A stretch of 64,000 nt of DNA from Opisthocomus hoazin. Taxonomy: Eukaryota; Chordata; Aves; Opisthocomiformes; Opisthocomidae. Location of the stretch: positions 11,046,531 through 11,110,530 of the forward strand of contig NC_134422.1 of NCBI RefSeq assembly GCF_030867145.1, read 5' to 3'. The first letter of the stretch is position 1; each line of letters opens with the position of its first letter. Positions 52,501 through 64,000 of the stretch are shown here, in pieces. A program made the translations under genes and the position numbers. The notes below the pieces were generated by a model. That model did no database searches and had not been told where the DNA came from. It was given only the letters and a program-made list of their open reading frames with translations.

Positions 52501-55500
52501 TTGGAGTTATTGTAAAACGAAGTTGTCTTTTATCTGATAAATCTGAATGCCAAGGCAGTGAAACGGGTCTTGATTTTTTTGGCTGGAACTGAAGCGGAGC
52601 TCGTGCCTTGCCACCACAGGTCCATCCTTCTTCAGAGTTTGCAGCTCAAACAGGGCCAGACTGCGAGTTACGGGAACCAGCTAGGCTATCTTCCTGTACC
52701 GGAGGAAGGGAAAGGGGCCCAGAAAGATGGTCTCGTTGTTAAAGGCTTGGTCAAGGATATCAGGGTCTTCCCAGGCAAACTCGCTGGAGTCCTGTTATCG
52801 TTCCTATCTCGGTCCCCCACATCTGTCGAAAGAGGATAACGACTGAGCCGGCTCCCCATTAGCGGTGGGGGATGATCTGCTTGGCAGATTGACTCTGCTG
52901 TGAGCCCAGAGACACCTGAGCAGGCTCCTGCAGCCTGGCGCCGTCCAGAACGGCTGTCCTGCTGCAAAACCTGAGCCAGGCTGCTCAGTGTGGGCGGAGA
53001 GGCAAAAAAACCGTGTTTGCCTGGCACTGAGCCTAAGCTAACAGGCTCTGCCAAGCCTCAGGTGCAAAATACATCGAATTATCCCTGTTTTTCTTCTGTG
53101 AGAGCCCCTCCCTCCCTCTGACTGGGCAACAGAGATTTGCCTGCTTCGTTTCACCCAGCTTTCGTCTGTCTGATCCCATTCTTTGGGGCAGTAGTGGCCT
53201 TCTGGCCAGTTTTGGTAGGGTGCCTGGCAGAGGGGAGCTCTCTGCCTGGCTCCTTGCCCATCGCTGCTGTCGTCCTGCAAATATGAGCAGCGACTGCAAC
53301 GCAGTCAGTGAACCGCTCACAGAAACAAGCATACTGGAGCTGGACACAGCATCCCCACGCAGTGGTGTAAGGGTGTCAGTAACAGTCTAGCTGAAGGGCA
53401 GCTTGACATTGTATTAGCTATTTTAATTAGGGAACTGCTTCCCGGTTAGGCTGGAAGCTAGTTTACTTCCACTGGGCTGTGCTTTACATCATCTTGTAGC
53501 TTCCTTGGTAAGAAACCGATCTCCTTGAATTGCACATGCCGTAACTCATCGGGGTGCAGTTTCTTGGTAGGAAAGATCAATAAATGAGGTTTATCTAAGG
53601 CTGCACACACTAAAGACGCGTCTGAGCGCTGCAGTATTCGCTCTCGGCCCCCTCTGCCTCCGGGTGACTTGGCAGCAAGCTGGCCACGGCGCTTTGCACT
53701 GGCTTTGGGCAGGTTGGCCTTGCCATGAAGAATTAGCTCTGGGAGGGAGAGTTCTAAGCAAGTAACACACCGTTCATAGGTGCAGAAAAAGCAGCGTGAA
53801 CATGGTAAGTCAGGGGAGGCGGCGGGAGGGGGGGGTCTGTGTGCTCCACAGAGATACAGAAGTGAAAAAAAACTGTTGCCTAATCAGAAACTCCATTTCC
53901 AGGCATCTCTTAGGCAGATACCACGGTGTTTGTTGTGGTGAAGTGGGTTTACGGTGCAGGAGGGATTTTCTCCTCCTTCCTCAGGAGGGTTTTGGTGCAT
54001 GGCAGTGACAGCAGCAGGACCTGCGGTGGCAGAGGAGACTGAGCTGCCATCCCACCAAGGGCTGCGCAGCAGGGACGGGTCCTGCTCCAAAGCACTGACG
54101 GTCGAAGTATAATGAAAATAATCACACCAAAATCCACAGAAAACATTCTGAGGCTTCTTACTTTTTAACCATCCTGCTGACTTCAAAGGCTGTTTAATCC
54201 TGTCATCCTTTTTAATCAAAATAACTGGAGACAGCAAAGCTGTTTGTCTCCAAACATTGCCAACATCTCTCTGCACATTCAGTGGCAGTCACAGGACAGA
54301 GAAAACACACTACAAGAAAATTTGCTTGCAGCAAAATGCTCGTCCCCGTGGGAGCACGGAGAGAGCTTCTGAGGTGCTTTCGATTGATTGTAAAATGAGT
54401 CTGCGGGTAACAACCGCTTTGTCACCCTGAATGTTGATTTCTCTCCCCTTGGCTGGGAGCCACAGGTGCGTCTCTCTATTTCGGGATAACATTTTGTGCG
54501 TACAGGCAGTGGAAAGGGCTGGGGTGGGGAGCAGAAAGCTCCTTAGCCTGAACAATGGCATTGGCCCTAGAACAAATAGTTCTGGCCATGAATAAATTTC
54601 GGTGGAGCAAGGCGGCTTCTAAAAAGTAAAGCAGGGAGCTTTTGATAAAGCGTCTGATAGGAAGGGGCCAGAAAAAAAAACCAACATCTTTTCAGATAGA
54701 CCTGCTTTATTTTACGTTTGGGGTTTGCAGTACAGCTGGTTGTGGATGAAGAGGACTGGTCTGTCCGTATTGCTCTCCAGCATTCCCGTGGACCCGAGCT
54801 GCACTTGTGAGGTTGCTCTTCACCTTGAGAAATCCCAGGAGTTCTCTTCTCCCTCCTCACCCATGTGTTTCTTTTCCAAGCTGACAGCCCTTGTCATCTC
54901 TCACAGTCTTTCCCTATGGCCCTCTTAGAGTTTTATTCCCTCTTTTTTTGCAGTGGAGTGAGCAGAACTGCAGTGTGCAGTTCAGTGTATGGATTTATAC
55001 AGTAGTATGGTAGTGATTTCTTTGTTGTTGTTTTTTAAGTCTTTCCCACTAATTCCTGGATGAAACATCCCAGTGACTGTGACACACGTGGAATATACCT
55101 AAGGCGGGGGTTAACCCAGCTGATACAGCCAGCATCACCAAATCAGCCCTGCAGCACACAAACCCTTCTGCAGGTCTGGAGCAGAAGCAGAAGCCTTCAG
55201 AGTGAAGTATGAGTAATTCTGTGTTGAACAGGACTCTCTTACTCACCCAGAGCATGAAAGAAAGTCTGTGTGATATGTGGGGAGCAGAGGAAAGGTGTTA
55301 TTAAAAGGGAGACGTCATCACGCCTCTCTTTGGCACTTGTTCTCTGCGGAGACCGCTTCTTCCATGAACATGCATCTTCAGTCTCTGGGACAGGGGTGCT
55401 TGGTGAGAGGTGAGGAGAGCAGACAGACCTCTGCCGTAGAAACAGCACTGTCACCACAGCCACGATTTTTTGTGTCCTGAACAGTGAATTATAGTTTCAA

Positions 55501-56262
55501 GATCTGCTGAAGGTGTTTTGTGGGCTTTCCATGAGGAGCAGGACTGAGAGATCGTGGTTGCTGTTTGAGAGATCTTCTCCCCGAGTAACTCAGGGTCTGT
55601 TTGATGTGTGCCTGTCTGGCAGCACCAAGCTGGTATTTTCAGAGTACTATGACCTTCAGATCTTTTTTCTGAGTGGTTTTAACAAATTTACAGCTCATTA
55701 AAGTATTTAGGACACTTTCATTTCAGCTTAAACTCCCTGCCTTGATTCTGCTTTTGCAAATCAGAAGCACCCCCTTGGCTTTCCCAAATGCAGGCTCAGG
55801 GATCCCCATGGACCCGTGGCCCTGGGCTTTTCAGAAGATGCCTGGTAGCTCCATGGGGGTCTGAGAGTTGCTGGTCCTGGTCACTGTTAGGATTGCTCTA
55901 GCAGTGTTAGATGCCAGCACGAAGAACGACAAAGGATGGATGAGTGAAGCCAGGAGGTGTTAGAGCACCCAAACCTTCCTAAAACCCTTCACCTCTGGCC
56001 CGGCGTGGTGCTTTGTCCCCCTCCAATGGTGCCTGTAAATTACTGCACGCTTGCTGGTGGGTTTGGCAGATGGGTCCTGGGCTACTGGGAGCCAGCGCTG
56101 TCCGTCTGTCTGCAGGCATCAGGGAATTCCCTCCTCACCCAGAACCACGTGTGCTTCTGTTCAAGTGGCCTAAATGGCGCTTTCCCCATGACCGCCAGTG
56201 TGGTCCAGGTCTCTGTGAAAGCTTCCCGATAAACTTGCATTTCCCCTTGTTTTTCCTGCCAG
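45857..56262 (+). other. STEAP3: STEAP3 intron 1 (inferred)
   Basis: About 10.4 kb between the putative non-coding exon and the exon carrying the ATG. It begins with the rest of the CpG island (with a 13-G run at 45891-45903), continues with AT-rich sequence (46.6-47.6 kb, including a T-rich tract at 46838-46893), and contains a degraded CR1 fragment near 50.3-50.5 kb. No further convincing coding exon was seen. A single p53-like half site GGACATGCCT lies at 50222-50231. Confidence 0.5.
50290..50485 (+). mobile_element. Degraded CR1 ORF2 fragment
   Basis: The plus-strand sequence resembles the RT region of bird CR1 elements (…GAATTTGTAGGTGACGC, GAGCTGGGAGGGACTGGGAG, then GGAGAGATGGTCTAAA), corresponding to the usual 'FADD'-like part and the 'DL..LE.W' segment. 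Many substitutions; old copy. Recognised by eye only. Confidence 0.5.
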
Positions 56263-56263
56263 G

Positions 56264-56746
56264 ATGTCTGGAGGAGACATGGCCAAACCCCTCCTGGGCC
56301 ACCGGAGCGTGGAGGGCGACCCCAGCATCGTGCCCGCAGCTGGCCGCACCATCGGGGTGCTGGGGAGCGGGGACTTCGCGCGGTCCTTGGCCATCCGCCT
56401 GGTGTGCTCCGGGTTCAAGGTGGTGGTCGGCAGCCGCAACCCCAAGCGCAAAGCCGGCCTCTTCCCTTCTGCAGCGGAAGTCACCTTCCAGGCTGAGGCG
56501 GTGAAGAAGACGGATGTCATTTTTGTGGCGGTTTTCAGGGAACATTACTCCACGCTCTGTGACCTGGCTGATGTGCTGGTGGGCAAGATCCTGGTGGACG
56601 TTAGTAACAACACTGAGATCAACCATCACAAAGAATCCAACGCCGAGTACTTGGCTTCCCTGTTCCCAGCCTGCACCGTGGTCAAGGGGTTTAATGTGGT
56701 TTCTGCGTGGACACTGCAGTCAGGTGCCAGGGATGGAAATAAGCAG
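56264..56746 (+). CDS. STEAP3: STEAP3 coding exon 1 (NADPH-binding domain)
   Basis: A clear acceptor (pyrimidine tract ending TGCCAG at 56262) is followed by one base and the ATG at 56264, so translation starts in an internal exon and the 5' UTR must be spliced from upstream. It encodes residues 1-161, the bulk of the Rossmann fold, ending DGNKQ. The donor is CAG|GTATTG at 56746/56747. The open frame running on to 56881 is intron read-through. Confidence 0.95.
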
Positions 56747-59178
56747 GTATTGTTTTATTCTGACGAGGGCCAAATCCCAACTATTTCATCAGCTGAGGTC
56801 TGGCAGCATCAGCGAATGGCCTTTAGGCTCTGGGAGAAGGGGTCCGAGTGCTGGCCGTGGCATCCAGAGGCCACCCCGTAGGCTTCTGCATTTCTTTGCT
56901 CAGAAATGAAGTACCCCCACTTACTCCATGCTTTGTGGTCTTTGGACCCTCTGCCTAAGTGAAAAGTATTATTTAATTGTCTGTTTATCTAAACACAGCC
57001 AGCAGAACAAACTGGTGGTGCACACATGAAAGGAAACCTGGCCAGGAGAGAGGTCTTTGGCAGCCACGGTAAATCCCCATCAGAAAGCCTGCCAGTGCAG
57101 TAACGTAGGCTGCCTCCCGACGCACTCGTGCCCAGCAGCCTGATCTCTCTTTGCTCTGTTGTATCTTTCTCTTCGTTGCAGGTTCTGATTTGCTCAAATA
57201 ACCAAGAAGCCAAGCGCACTGTAGCAGAAATTGCTCAAGTCATGGGATTCACCCCTGTGGACATGGGCTGCATGTCGTCAGCCTGTGAGATCGAGAACAT
57301 TCCCCTGCGCCTCTTGCCAGCCTGGAAAATCCCCATCTTTTTGGCTCTGGGCCTCTTTCTTTGCTTCTTCACTTACAACCTGGTCCGGCAGGTCATCCAC
57401 CCTTACATCAGGGAGCAGAAGAACAAGTTCTACAAGATCCCCATCGAGGTGGTCAACACAACGCTGCCTTGCGTGGCCTATGTCATGCTGTCCCTGGTCT
57501 ACCTGCCCGGGGTGCTGGCAGCCTGCTCGCAGCTCTACTATGGCACCAAATACAGGCGCTTTCCAGATTGGCTCGACCAGTGGCTCCAGCACCGAAAGCA
57601 GATTGGTCTCCTCAGCTTCTTCTGCGCGGCTCTGCATGCCATGTACAGCCTCTGTCTGCCCATGCGCCGCTCCCACCGCTACCAGTTAATCGACACGGCC
57701 GTCAAGCAGGTAATACCGGTACTTTTCAGGTCAGCACCTGTAGTAATCTTCCACGCCCATCCAAATGGCATGTCTGAGACTAGGGCAGAGGCAGGAAAAA
57801 TGCTAGGAGGGGAGAAATCCAGTGCTGGAGGGAGCAGAATTCTGCAGGGCTTTTCTCCCTGGATTTTGGGAGGTCTCCATTTGCTCACTCTGACATTCAC
57901 AGTAGGTGTCTATTGGGCCGACCAAGTCATAGCCCAGGGGGTTGGTTTTGTAGGAGGTGTGTCCCCATCACAGCGTGCCTCCAGGCACAAAACAATGGGG
58001 AAGAACTGGTCATAGTCTAAGAGAAGGAGGAAATGAAAAAGGACTTTATTGCCTCACTGATTCTCTTGGCAGTGTTTATCCAGTGTGAGATTGCTACCTT
58101 CAGGCAATTCGGGCAGCTCTGTGACCCGGCAGCGCCATGGGAAAATGTGATTCTGCTCTTCTCCTGCCCCTGGCTTCTCGCTGCTCCACCCCGCTCCCTC
58201 CTGCGATGGCACAAGCTTTGTGCAGCTGAGTGGGGAACCTGATCAAGGAATCGCCCCATAACCACTCTGCTTTCTGCGCTGGGGTATTTCCCCGAGTGCT
58301 TCCCAACGCTCGTCCCAGTGGAGAGGAGGGAAGCCGTGGGGCAGCAGGGAGCAGGACGGCTGCTTTCAGCAGCAATGCCTGTTCAAAGCATCCATCAGCC
58401 GACATCCCCAGCCTCTTGGCTCCAGCCGTGAGCAGGTCCTGCTCGACTGCCACGGTTGCACATTAATCTCAGGCAAGCATCCTGTGTTCATTTCCCCTCT
58501 ACCTCCTGTTTTCTAGCAACATCTTTGTTTAGTAAATTAAAGCCATTTAATGGGCTAAAGAGGACGGTTCTAAATGTTGCTTTTTGCCGTGCAGCATAAA
58601 ACCCATCTTCCCTTCCATTAGCATGAACAATTTCCCCCCTAAATGCACTTAAAACAAAGGTTATTAGGAGACACTGCATATTCAAGCATCTGTATTTGTT
58701 TTCATGGCTTCAGACTGACTTCTCATTCTAATTACCTTTCCAAATGCGACTTTGGGGCTTGCTGCTGTGGTTACAGGCTGTGGGAGCTGAGAGCATTCAG
58801 CAGTTCTTCCCAGCACGCTTCAAATCCACACTAGCTTTGGTCAAATGGCGGTGGGCTAAAAGAGCACTTTCACACCTTCCGAACAGGCAAATAGCGCTGG
58901 ATGTGTGAACAGGACACTGGAAACCTGCTTCAAAACCCAGAATGAATATAGATAAAGTTCAATTCCTCTATTCCTGAGCGCTCCATTTTAACAAACCTTT
59001 GTTGTCATACCAGGCTGTGGAGAAGAAGATGACTGTCTGGGTAGAGGAGGAAGTCTGGAGGATGGAGATTTATATCTCTGTTGGAATAATTGCCCTGGGC
59101 TTGCTGTCGTTACTTGCCATCACTTCACTTCCATCCATCGCAAACTCTCTCAACTGGCGGGAATTCAGTTTCATTCAG
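56264..59178 (+). CDS. STEAP3: STEAP3 metalloreductase, 3'-truncated by window edge (three coding exons seen)
   Basis: Exons 56264-56746, 57182-57709 and 59014-59178 join in phase 0 to give 392 residues. Seen: an N-terminal F420H2:NADP+ oxidoreductase-like Rossmann domain with [11 protein letters not shown] (31-41) and the NADPH-phosphate loop GSRNPKR (56-62); conserved FREHY (91-95) and [11 protein letters not shown]; then the ferric-reductase-like membrane domain with helices at about 209-227, 256-276, 301-321 and 356-376. His313 in the third helix fits the first haem ligand of the family. The [16 protein letters not shown] loop is a STEAP hallmark. Known: STEAP3 (TSAP6) reduces Fe3+ to Fe2+ in transferrin endosomes, notably in erythroid precursors, using NADPH, FAD and haem b. 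The last exon (about 95 residues in human, with the final two helices and second haem histidine) is not in the window. Met6 is a possible alternative start and aligns with the human N terminus. Confidence 0.95.
56747..57181 (+). other. STEAP3: STEAP3 intron between coding exons 1 and 2
   Basis: 435 bp, GT...AG, phase 0. Nothing else recognised inside it. Confidence 0.9.
57182..57709 (+). CDS. STEAP3: STEAP3 coding exon 2 (end of oxidoreductase domain and first three membrane helices)
   Basis: The acceptor TTGCAG ends at 57181. The exon encodes residues 162-337 from [12 protein letters not shown] to DTAVKQ. The donor is CAG|GTAATA at 57709/57710. It holds the last part of the Rossmann domain, three hydrophobic helices, the cytosolic loop with [16 protein letters not shown] and the haem-ligand histidine (His313). 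The ORF continuing to 58015 is intron read-through. Confidence 0.95.
57710..59013 (+). other. STEAP3: STEAP3 intron between coding exons 2 and 3
   Basis: 1304 bp, GT...AG, phase 0. It contains only short chance reading frames, and no repeat was recognised. Confidence 0.9.
59014..59178 (+). CDS. STEAP3: STEAP3 coding exon 3 (fourth membrane helix)
   Basis: The acceptor CATACCAG ends at 59013, then 55 codons from [20 protein letters not shown] to [12 protein letters not shown], then the donor CAG|GTAAAG at 59178/59179. The exon length and both phases match the family. Read-through into the intron would stop after 10 codons. Confidence 0.95.
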
Positions 59179-62100
59179 GTAAAGCCGGCATCTGCCGCTG
59201 CCAGAGAGTGATTTCACAGTCGGAGCCAGGCCCTCACGCAGGGCACGGCAGGCAGAGGTTGACCTGCTGCCCCAGCACCTCCCTGCTCCGGCAAGCCGTG
59301 CACCAGTGTCAGGGGCAAACCCTGCCGCTCCATGCCTCCCCGTGCACCCTGGAGCCGTGGACCCGTGTCCCCCCCACCGGGAGGTGACACCGAGTGGCAA
59401 TGGCGGGGCGGTTGGACGTGGTGTGTCCCAGGGGAGCCGTGCTGCTCTTGCGCAGGGCTTGCCCGGTCTGCTGCTGTCTGGGGGAGGAAGGGAACATGTA
59501 ATGTGTCATGGGCATCCACGTGAGGATTAGCCGCAGGCTTTGCAGGAGGGAGTCTTTGTGTGTTGGCTGAAGTTCCTTCTCACCCTGCATTTAGCAGCAT
59601 TAGTTAGAGATCCTGAGAAAAAAACAGCCTGCGTGACACTGCCTGCAGAGTCCACCTTTCCTCCTCCGTGCCCGGGAGCAGCGCTGCCGTTCACAGCTCA
59701 AAACCTCCTGAAGTCACACAAGGTAGCAAGGCAGAAAGCCTTGGGGTCATTTGGAGAGCTCAGGGTCGTTCCCTTCCATGGACAAGATCCCCCTCAGAGC
59801 CAGTCGCGTGTCAGTCACACACGACGTGTCGGAGATGCTGCGGGGAGTTGGCACCAGGCTAGGGAAGGCAGGCGGGTAACGTGCCATGGAGAGAGGTGGC
59901 TGGGGGATGCAGATCTGCCCCTGCATTTCAGGGAGAGAGCGCTGCGGAAACGTTAACAGTTAGGAAAGCACCTGGGAGGACAGTTGAGGGGAAGGTCAGG
60001 TTTGGCAGAGCTTGCATCCACCCAGATATTGAACAGACGGGTTCAAAAAGCCTTAGACTGGTCTACAAAAATGCCAGAGCGCAAGGAGCACCGAGCACTG
60101 GGTGGGATTTCAATGAAGAGTCCATGTGTGATTCCAAAAAGTGAATCAGGAGTGCAATTTTTCTTTCTCCAAAATCATTCAGTGGTTTAGGAGCCTTCTT
60201 CTCCCTTGCAGCGAGGTCCAAGCTCCCAAGGGCCAAATTCCCACAGTGACAGGCGTGTACCATGTGGGATGCTGACAGACCCCAGACTCGGGGGCTGCAG
60301 CGCTCTCAGGGATGTGCTTGGAGCCAGGCTTACGGCTAACGAGCCGGGACGGCAGGGAAAGAGCCTTCAAGTACTCCCTGCCCTTCAGAGCTCATTCTGA
60401 GGTCGAACTCCATGCACCGTGTCACCGTTGTATCCCGTAGCCCTAAAGCCCCTTGTCACTGGTGTTTCCTATGTCGCTGCTGTGCAGCGTGCGCCAGGCT
60501 GCACGTCCCGCGGCGGGGACCCGCGTGGCGCCCCGACACGCAGGACCCCCCGTGGGACCCCGTCCCCCCGCATCCCCGCTGCCGAGCCGCCCCGTGCGTC
60601 ACACCGCTGCACGCCTGACCCTTCAGAAGGGGAGGGCAGGGTTCGAGGGTGCGGAGGCGAATGCCTGTCATCAAGTCTCCCCTGTTGAAAATCTTCAGCG
60701 GCATACAAATAATTCAGTATTTATTAGAATGAGTTTGAAGCCTGCTTCCCCCACAAGTGCCCCAATTACCAAGCGAGCAAGTCGGTTCATCTTTTTTCCT
60801 CTCTTGCTGTGGGCTAGCGAGTAATTATTTACACCAAGTAGAAGAGCCTCACCAAGACAGCTTGACCTCATGCGATCGTCCCTCGGGGAGAAGGGAGACC
60901 TGGCTTTAAACCTCTCTTTCGGATCGGACGACGGGAGCATGTTAATTCTCAGCACAATGTCTCAGGGGAGGGCTGCAGCCGCTGGGACATCAGATAAATA
61001 AATCCTGGCTTAGGTGTCTCATACCAGGAATCCCAAACAACGGGAAATATTCCCTTGGAGCCTGGAAGGAGGCTTTGAAACCCCCCTGTCTCCCTGTGGC
61101 TCCCCAGGCAGCCCAGCAGCTCTCCTGGAGGGTGCTGGCGTTGTGTCGTGTAGTTTGTACGTCGTAGCGGCAGGTAGTGGTGCTGTCTCCTACCCACGTA
61201 CGTAACATGACTGTTGCATCTGCCCCTCGGGGACCACCCACCCCCACCCCCCAACCCCCACAGCTTTCCAAGGGTATGTCAGCACTGGGACCAGACAAAT
61301 ATCATAGAATCGCAGACTCATAGAATGGTTGGGGTTGGAAGGGACCTTAAAGATCATCTGGTTCCAAACCCCCTGCCGTTAGCAGGGACATCTTCCACCA
61401 GACCAGGCTGCTCAGAGCTCCATCCAACCTGGCCTTGAACACTGCCAGGGAGGGGGCAGCCACAGCTTCTCTGGGCAACCTGGGCCAGTGTTTCACCACC
61501 CTCATGGTGAAGAATTTCTTCCTAATATCAAATCGAAATCTGCCCCGTTTTAGTTTACAGCCGTTCCCCCCTTGTCCTATCCCTACACAGCCTTGTGAAA
61601 AGTCCCTCTCCACCCTGCCTGTAGGCCCCTTCAGGTACTGGAAGGCTGCTATAAGGTCACCCCGGAGCCTTCTCTTCTCCAGGCTGAACAGCCCCAACTC
61701 CCTCAGCCTGTCCTCGTAGGAGAGGTGCTCCAGCCCTCTGATCATCTTTGTGGCCTCCTCTGGACCCGCTCCAACACAGTATGTGATGCTCAGCTCTGAA
61801 ATAACTCTTGGCTGCCCTACATGGGAACGGGCTGGCTTGGGTCATGGAAAGATACTCACACCTATTTCTGTCTGCGTGGCGTGAAGCGTGGCAGTGTGAC
61901 ACGGCTGATCACATGCAGGAGAGGCACGGCTGCTATGGTGCCCTGCTGTGGAAATACCATGTAAAAAGAGCAGATTACAGATCTCTCAGCATGTTAGCTT
62001 CCAGGTTTTGGGTTTTTTGTTAATGAGGACTCTTAAATTATTTACTCTTCAATAAGTTGGCGATGCCTTTCTTGAGGAAATTAAGAGCAGATACAGCTAC

Positions 62101-64000
62101 TGCTCCCGGGCTCCAGAGGTTAACATTCACGCAGCGCAGCATGACCCTCCCTGAATTAATGCGCAGTGGCACAATCTAAATACAAGAGGTGAAGGGCGAG
62201 ACTGTTTCCTCAAACATTTGGGGTGTCGAGCATTTGCCCCTTTTACAGCGCATCAGAGGCATTGTGGCTCCTTGTGCCTGGGAAAAGTGAAAGAGGGAGA
62301 ATGGGGAGCGCAGCCGCCCCAGCCAGGCGTCTCCCAGAAAACGCAGCAATGCGGTGCCATCTCAGCTGAAGTGGCTGGTGTGTTTGAGAGACGCTGTAGC
62401 AAAAGCCACATTTGAGAGAGGGCTGAGGCTTCTCACAAATCCAGGAGCCACTTGAGTCCCCACCTTACCCAGAGCTTCCCAAGTCTGACATTTTCCAGGA
62501 GCACTTTGTGCACCTGTATTAGTGTCATGGGATACTGACACCCTCCTGAGATACACATCTGTTGCCCAACAGGCTGAAAATCCTGTTTCGATTGTTGCTA
62601 AAGTTTTAGGAAAAAAAAAAAATGTTAATTTTTGTAGTAGTTCCTGCACATACACCAATTTAAATTAAATATAAAATTCAGTATTAAAAAATCCAGTATT
62701 AAATTGGATACACGGTTCCCCTATACGTCCAGTTTTGATTAACAGAAAATGTACAGGATCTAGACACTGAGTAACAGGAATGATTCGTATTTAATTCAAC
62801 TTATATGAGACATATTTTAATGTTCCCCAGTGATTTACAAATCAACTCTAATGGGCTGAGAAGCAAAAATGTGTATGATTGCCTTCACCTCCCCACCCTG
62901 AGAAGTCCTCCTGGAATTTGAAGGTTGGGTTGACCTGGTTTCTTTTTTACCTCGTATCGCAAGATACAAAGAATCTGTCATCAGACCTTTTCTAACCCTC
63001 CAGCTGACGAAGTGCGAGCCAGAGCCGCTTTCACAGAGCTAATCACTTCACGGGACTGACAGCAGCAGTCAGAAACATCTTTGGGTCAGGAAGGGGCTGT
63101 TTGCTTTGGGCGCTGCCCAGACATTTCTAAATGAGCCACATGCGACCGAATCACCTTCGCTGATGCATGACAGGGAGCCTCGCAGACACCAAGGCGATGG
63201 GGGAGATACAAGAGTTAATACGGACCAGAAAATGTATGCAAAGCCTGCATTAGGAAGATCCCATCGTCATACAGCCGTCTGTCAGAGGGCTTGAACGCCT
63301 TACGTGGGCAGTGGTCCCATATTCCCCATGCTGTGACGGTGCAAAAGAAACCCCTGCCACTGTTTAAAACAAAAGAAAAAAAAACCCAATAAAGTTGCAC
63401 AGCCAGAAACTGCATTGAGAGGATAAATGAGAGCAGAGCTTCAAAACTCCGTGCTGTGGTCTCAGGGGTGAGCACGCTGGCACGCAGGCTCCTGTGGGGG
63501 CTCAGCAGGCTCTGCATTGGTCTGCGCTGACGATACACTGGGCTGTATGCACTGAGCTAAGCTGCCAGCAGCAAAGCTTACGGCTTCCGTGCGCTTAGAG
63601 ATCAGCCTGCTGACAGCCTGCCTGACGGGCGCAGCCGTGGGACCCTGCTGAGCTGGCACTGGGACCCCCGGGCGGCCCCGGCTCTGCCCCAGCACCCGGG
63701 CTCTCACCAGGCAGCCCCGTGTTGGTGTGAGCAGCCGAGCCGCCCATTGCTGCGCTCCGAGGAGCCCCCGCGCCGTTTCCAGCCGCTGGCAGCTTATCCA
63801 CGCTTTTTCTGGCAATTAGCTTTTTTGTTTCACATGATCCGCATCCGCAGGCAACGGTGGGTCACTGAGCCCCCGTGGTGGTTTGTCACTTCTGTCCTAC
63901 CGATTTCCACTCCTGCTCTCCCTCAGTACCAGCAGCAGCTGAAACTGCAGACAATCAAACGAACAGTCTCCAGCTCCGACATCTCTGCCGTGCCTAGAGC
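59179..64000 (+). other. STEAP3: STEAP3 intron after coding exon 3, running off the window
   Basis: At least 4.8 kb. I searched for the expected last exon (a serine-rich start followed by LGF, then a TLHTL...YGW helix and a YKFYLPPTF-like motif) and did not find it, so it should lie beyond 64000. The intron contains a CR1 copy on the minus strand (61302-61776), a small CpG-rich patch (60480-60660) and an AT-rich stretch (62600-62850). Confidence 0.8.
61302..61776 (-). mobile_element. CR1 LINE 3' fragment, reverse orientation, within STEAP3 intron
   Basis: A reverse-complement CR1: the octamer tail (ATCATAGAATCGCAG), GGTTGGAAGGGACCTTAAAG, the ORF2 C terminus and, at the far end, CTCTGGACCCGCTCC. 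The minus-strand frame from 61745 reads [20 protein letters not shown] and continues to the end of ORF2 without a stop. Opposite to the host gene's transcription. Confidence 0.93.

Noticed and set aside
56747-56881. Extension of the STEAP3 first coding exon past the donor
   Set aside because: Homology to the family stops exactly at CAG|GTATTG and resumes at 57182, so this is intron read-through. The same applies to 57710-58015.

Overview
The window looks like a stretch of bird chromosome. It holds two vertebrate genes arranged head to head, C1QL2 on the minus strand and STEAP3 on the plus strand. This is the order and orientation I know from human 2q14.2. The interspersed repeats are dominated by CR1 LINEs with the avian-type 3' tail (repeats of an ATTCTATG-like octamer). 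No gene was assigned by a database search; both were recognised from their translated exons and splice sites. The species cannot be read from the sequence.

Layout. 1-9.19 kb is non-coding flank downstream of C1QL2, with old CR1 debris and two AT-rich blocks full of homeodomain/POU-like sites. 9.19-12.5 kb is C1QL2: a 3' UTR, a second coding exon (9812-9991), a 1058-bp intron largely made of a pyrimidine-rich minisatellite, a first coding exon (11050-11682), and a large CpG island continuing upstream. 12.5-45.1 kb is a 33-kb intergenic interval with CR1 copies, an uninterrupted (AAGGG)n array of 43 units, a (TTTG)n microsatellite, an orphan CpG-rich patch, and a 77-nt near-perfect hairpin at 41566-41642. 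45.1-46.5 kb is a second CpG island, read as the STEAP3 promoter with a non-coding first exon ending at a consensus donor (45856/45857). 46-56 kb is the first STEAP3 intron. Coding exons lie at 56264-56746, 57182-57709 and 59014-59178. The last coding exon is not found before 64000, so STEAP3 is cut by the right edge of the window.

Functionally the two genes are unrelated neighbours. C1QL2 is a secreted, synaptic C1q/collagen-like protein. STEAP3 is the endosomal ferrireductase of the transferrin cycle. What could tie the region together is regulatory: the AT-rich blocks resemble conserved developmental enhancers, and in vertebrates this neighbourhood lies near EN1. That is inference and needs alignment to test. 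I found no clearly new gene system. The strongest unexplained single structure is the 77-nt hairpin, a candidate microRNA precursor or foldback element.
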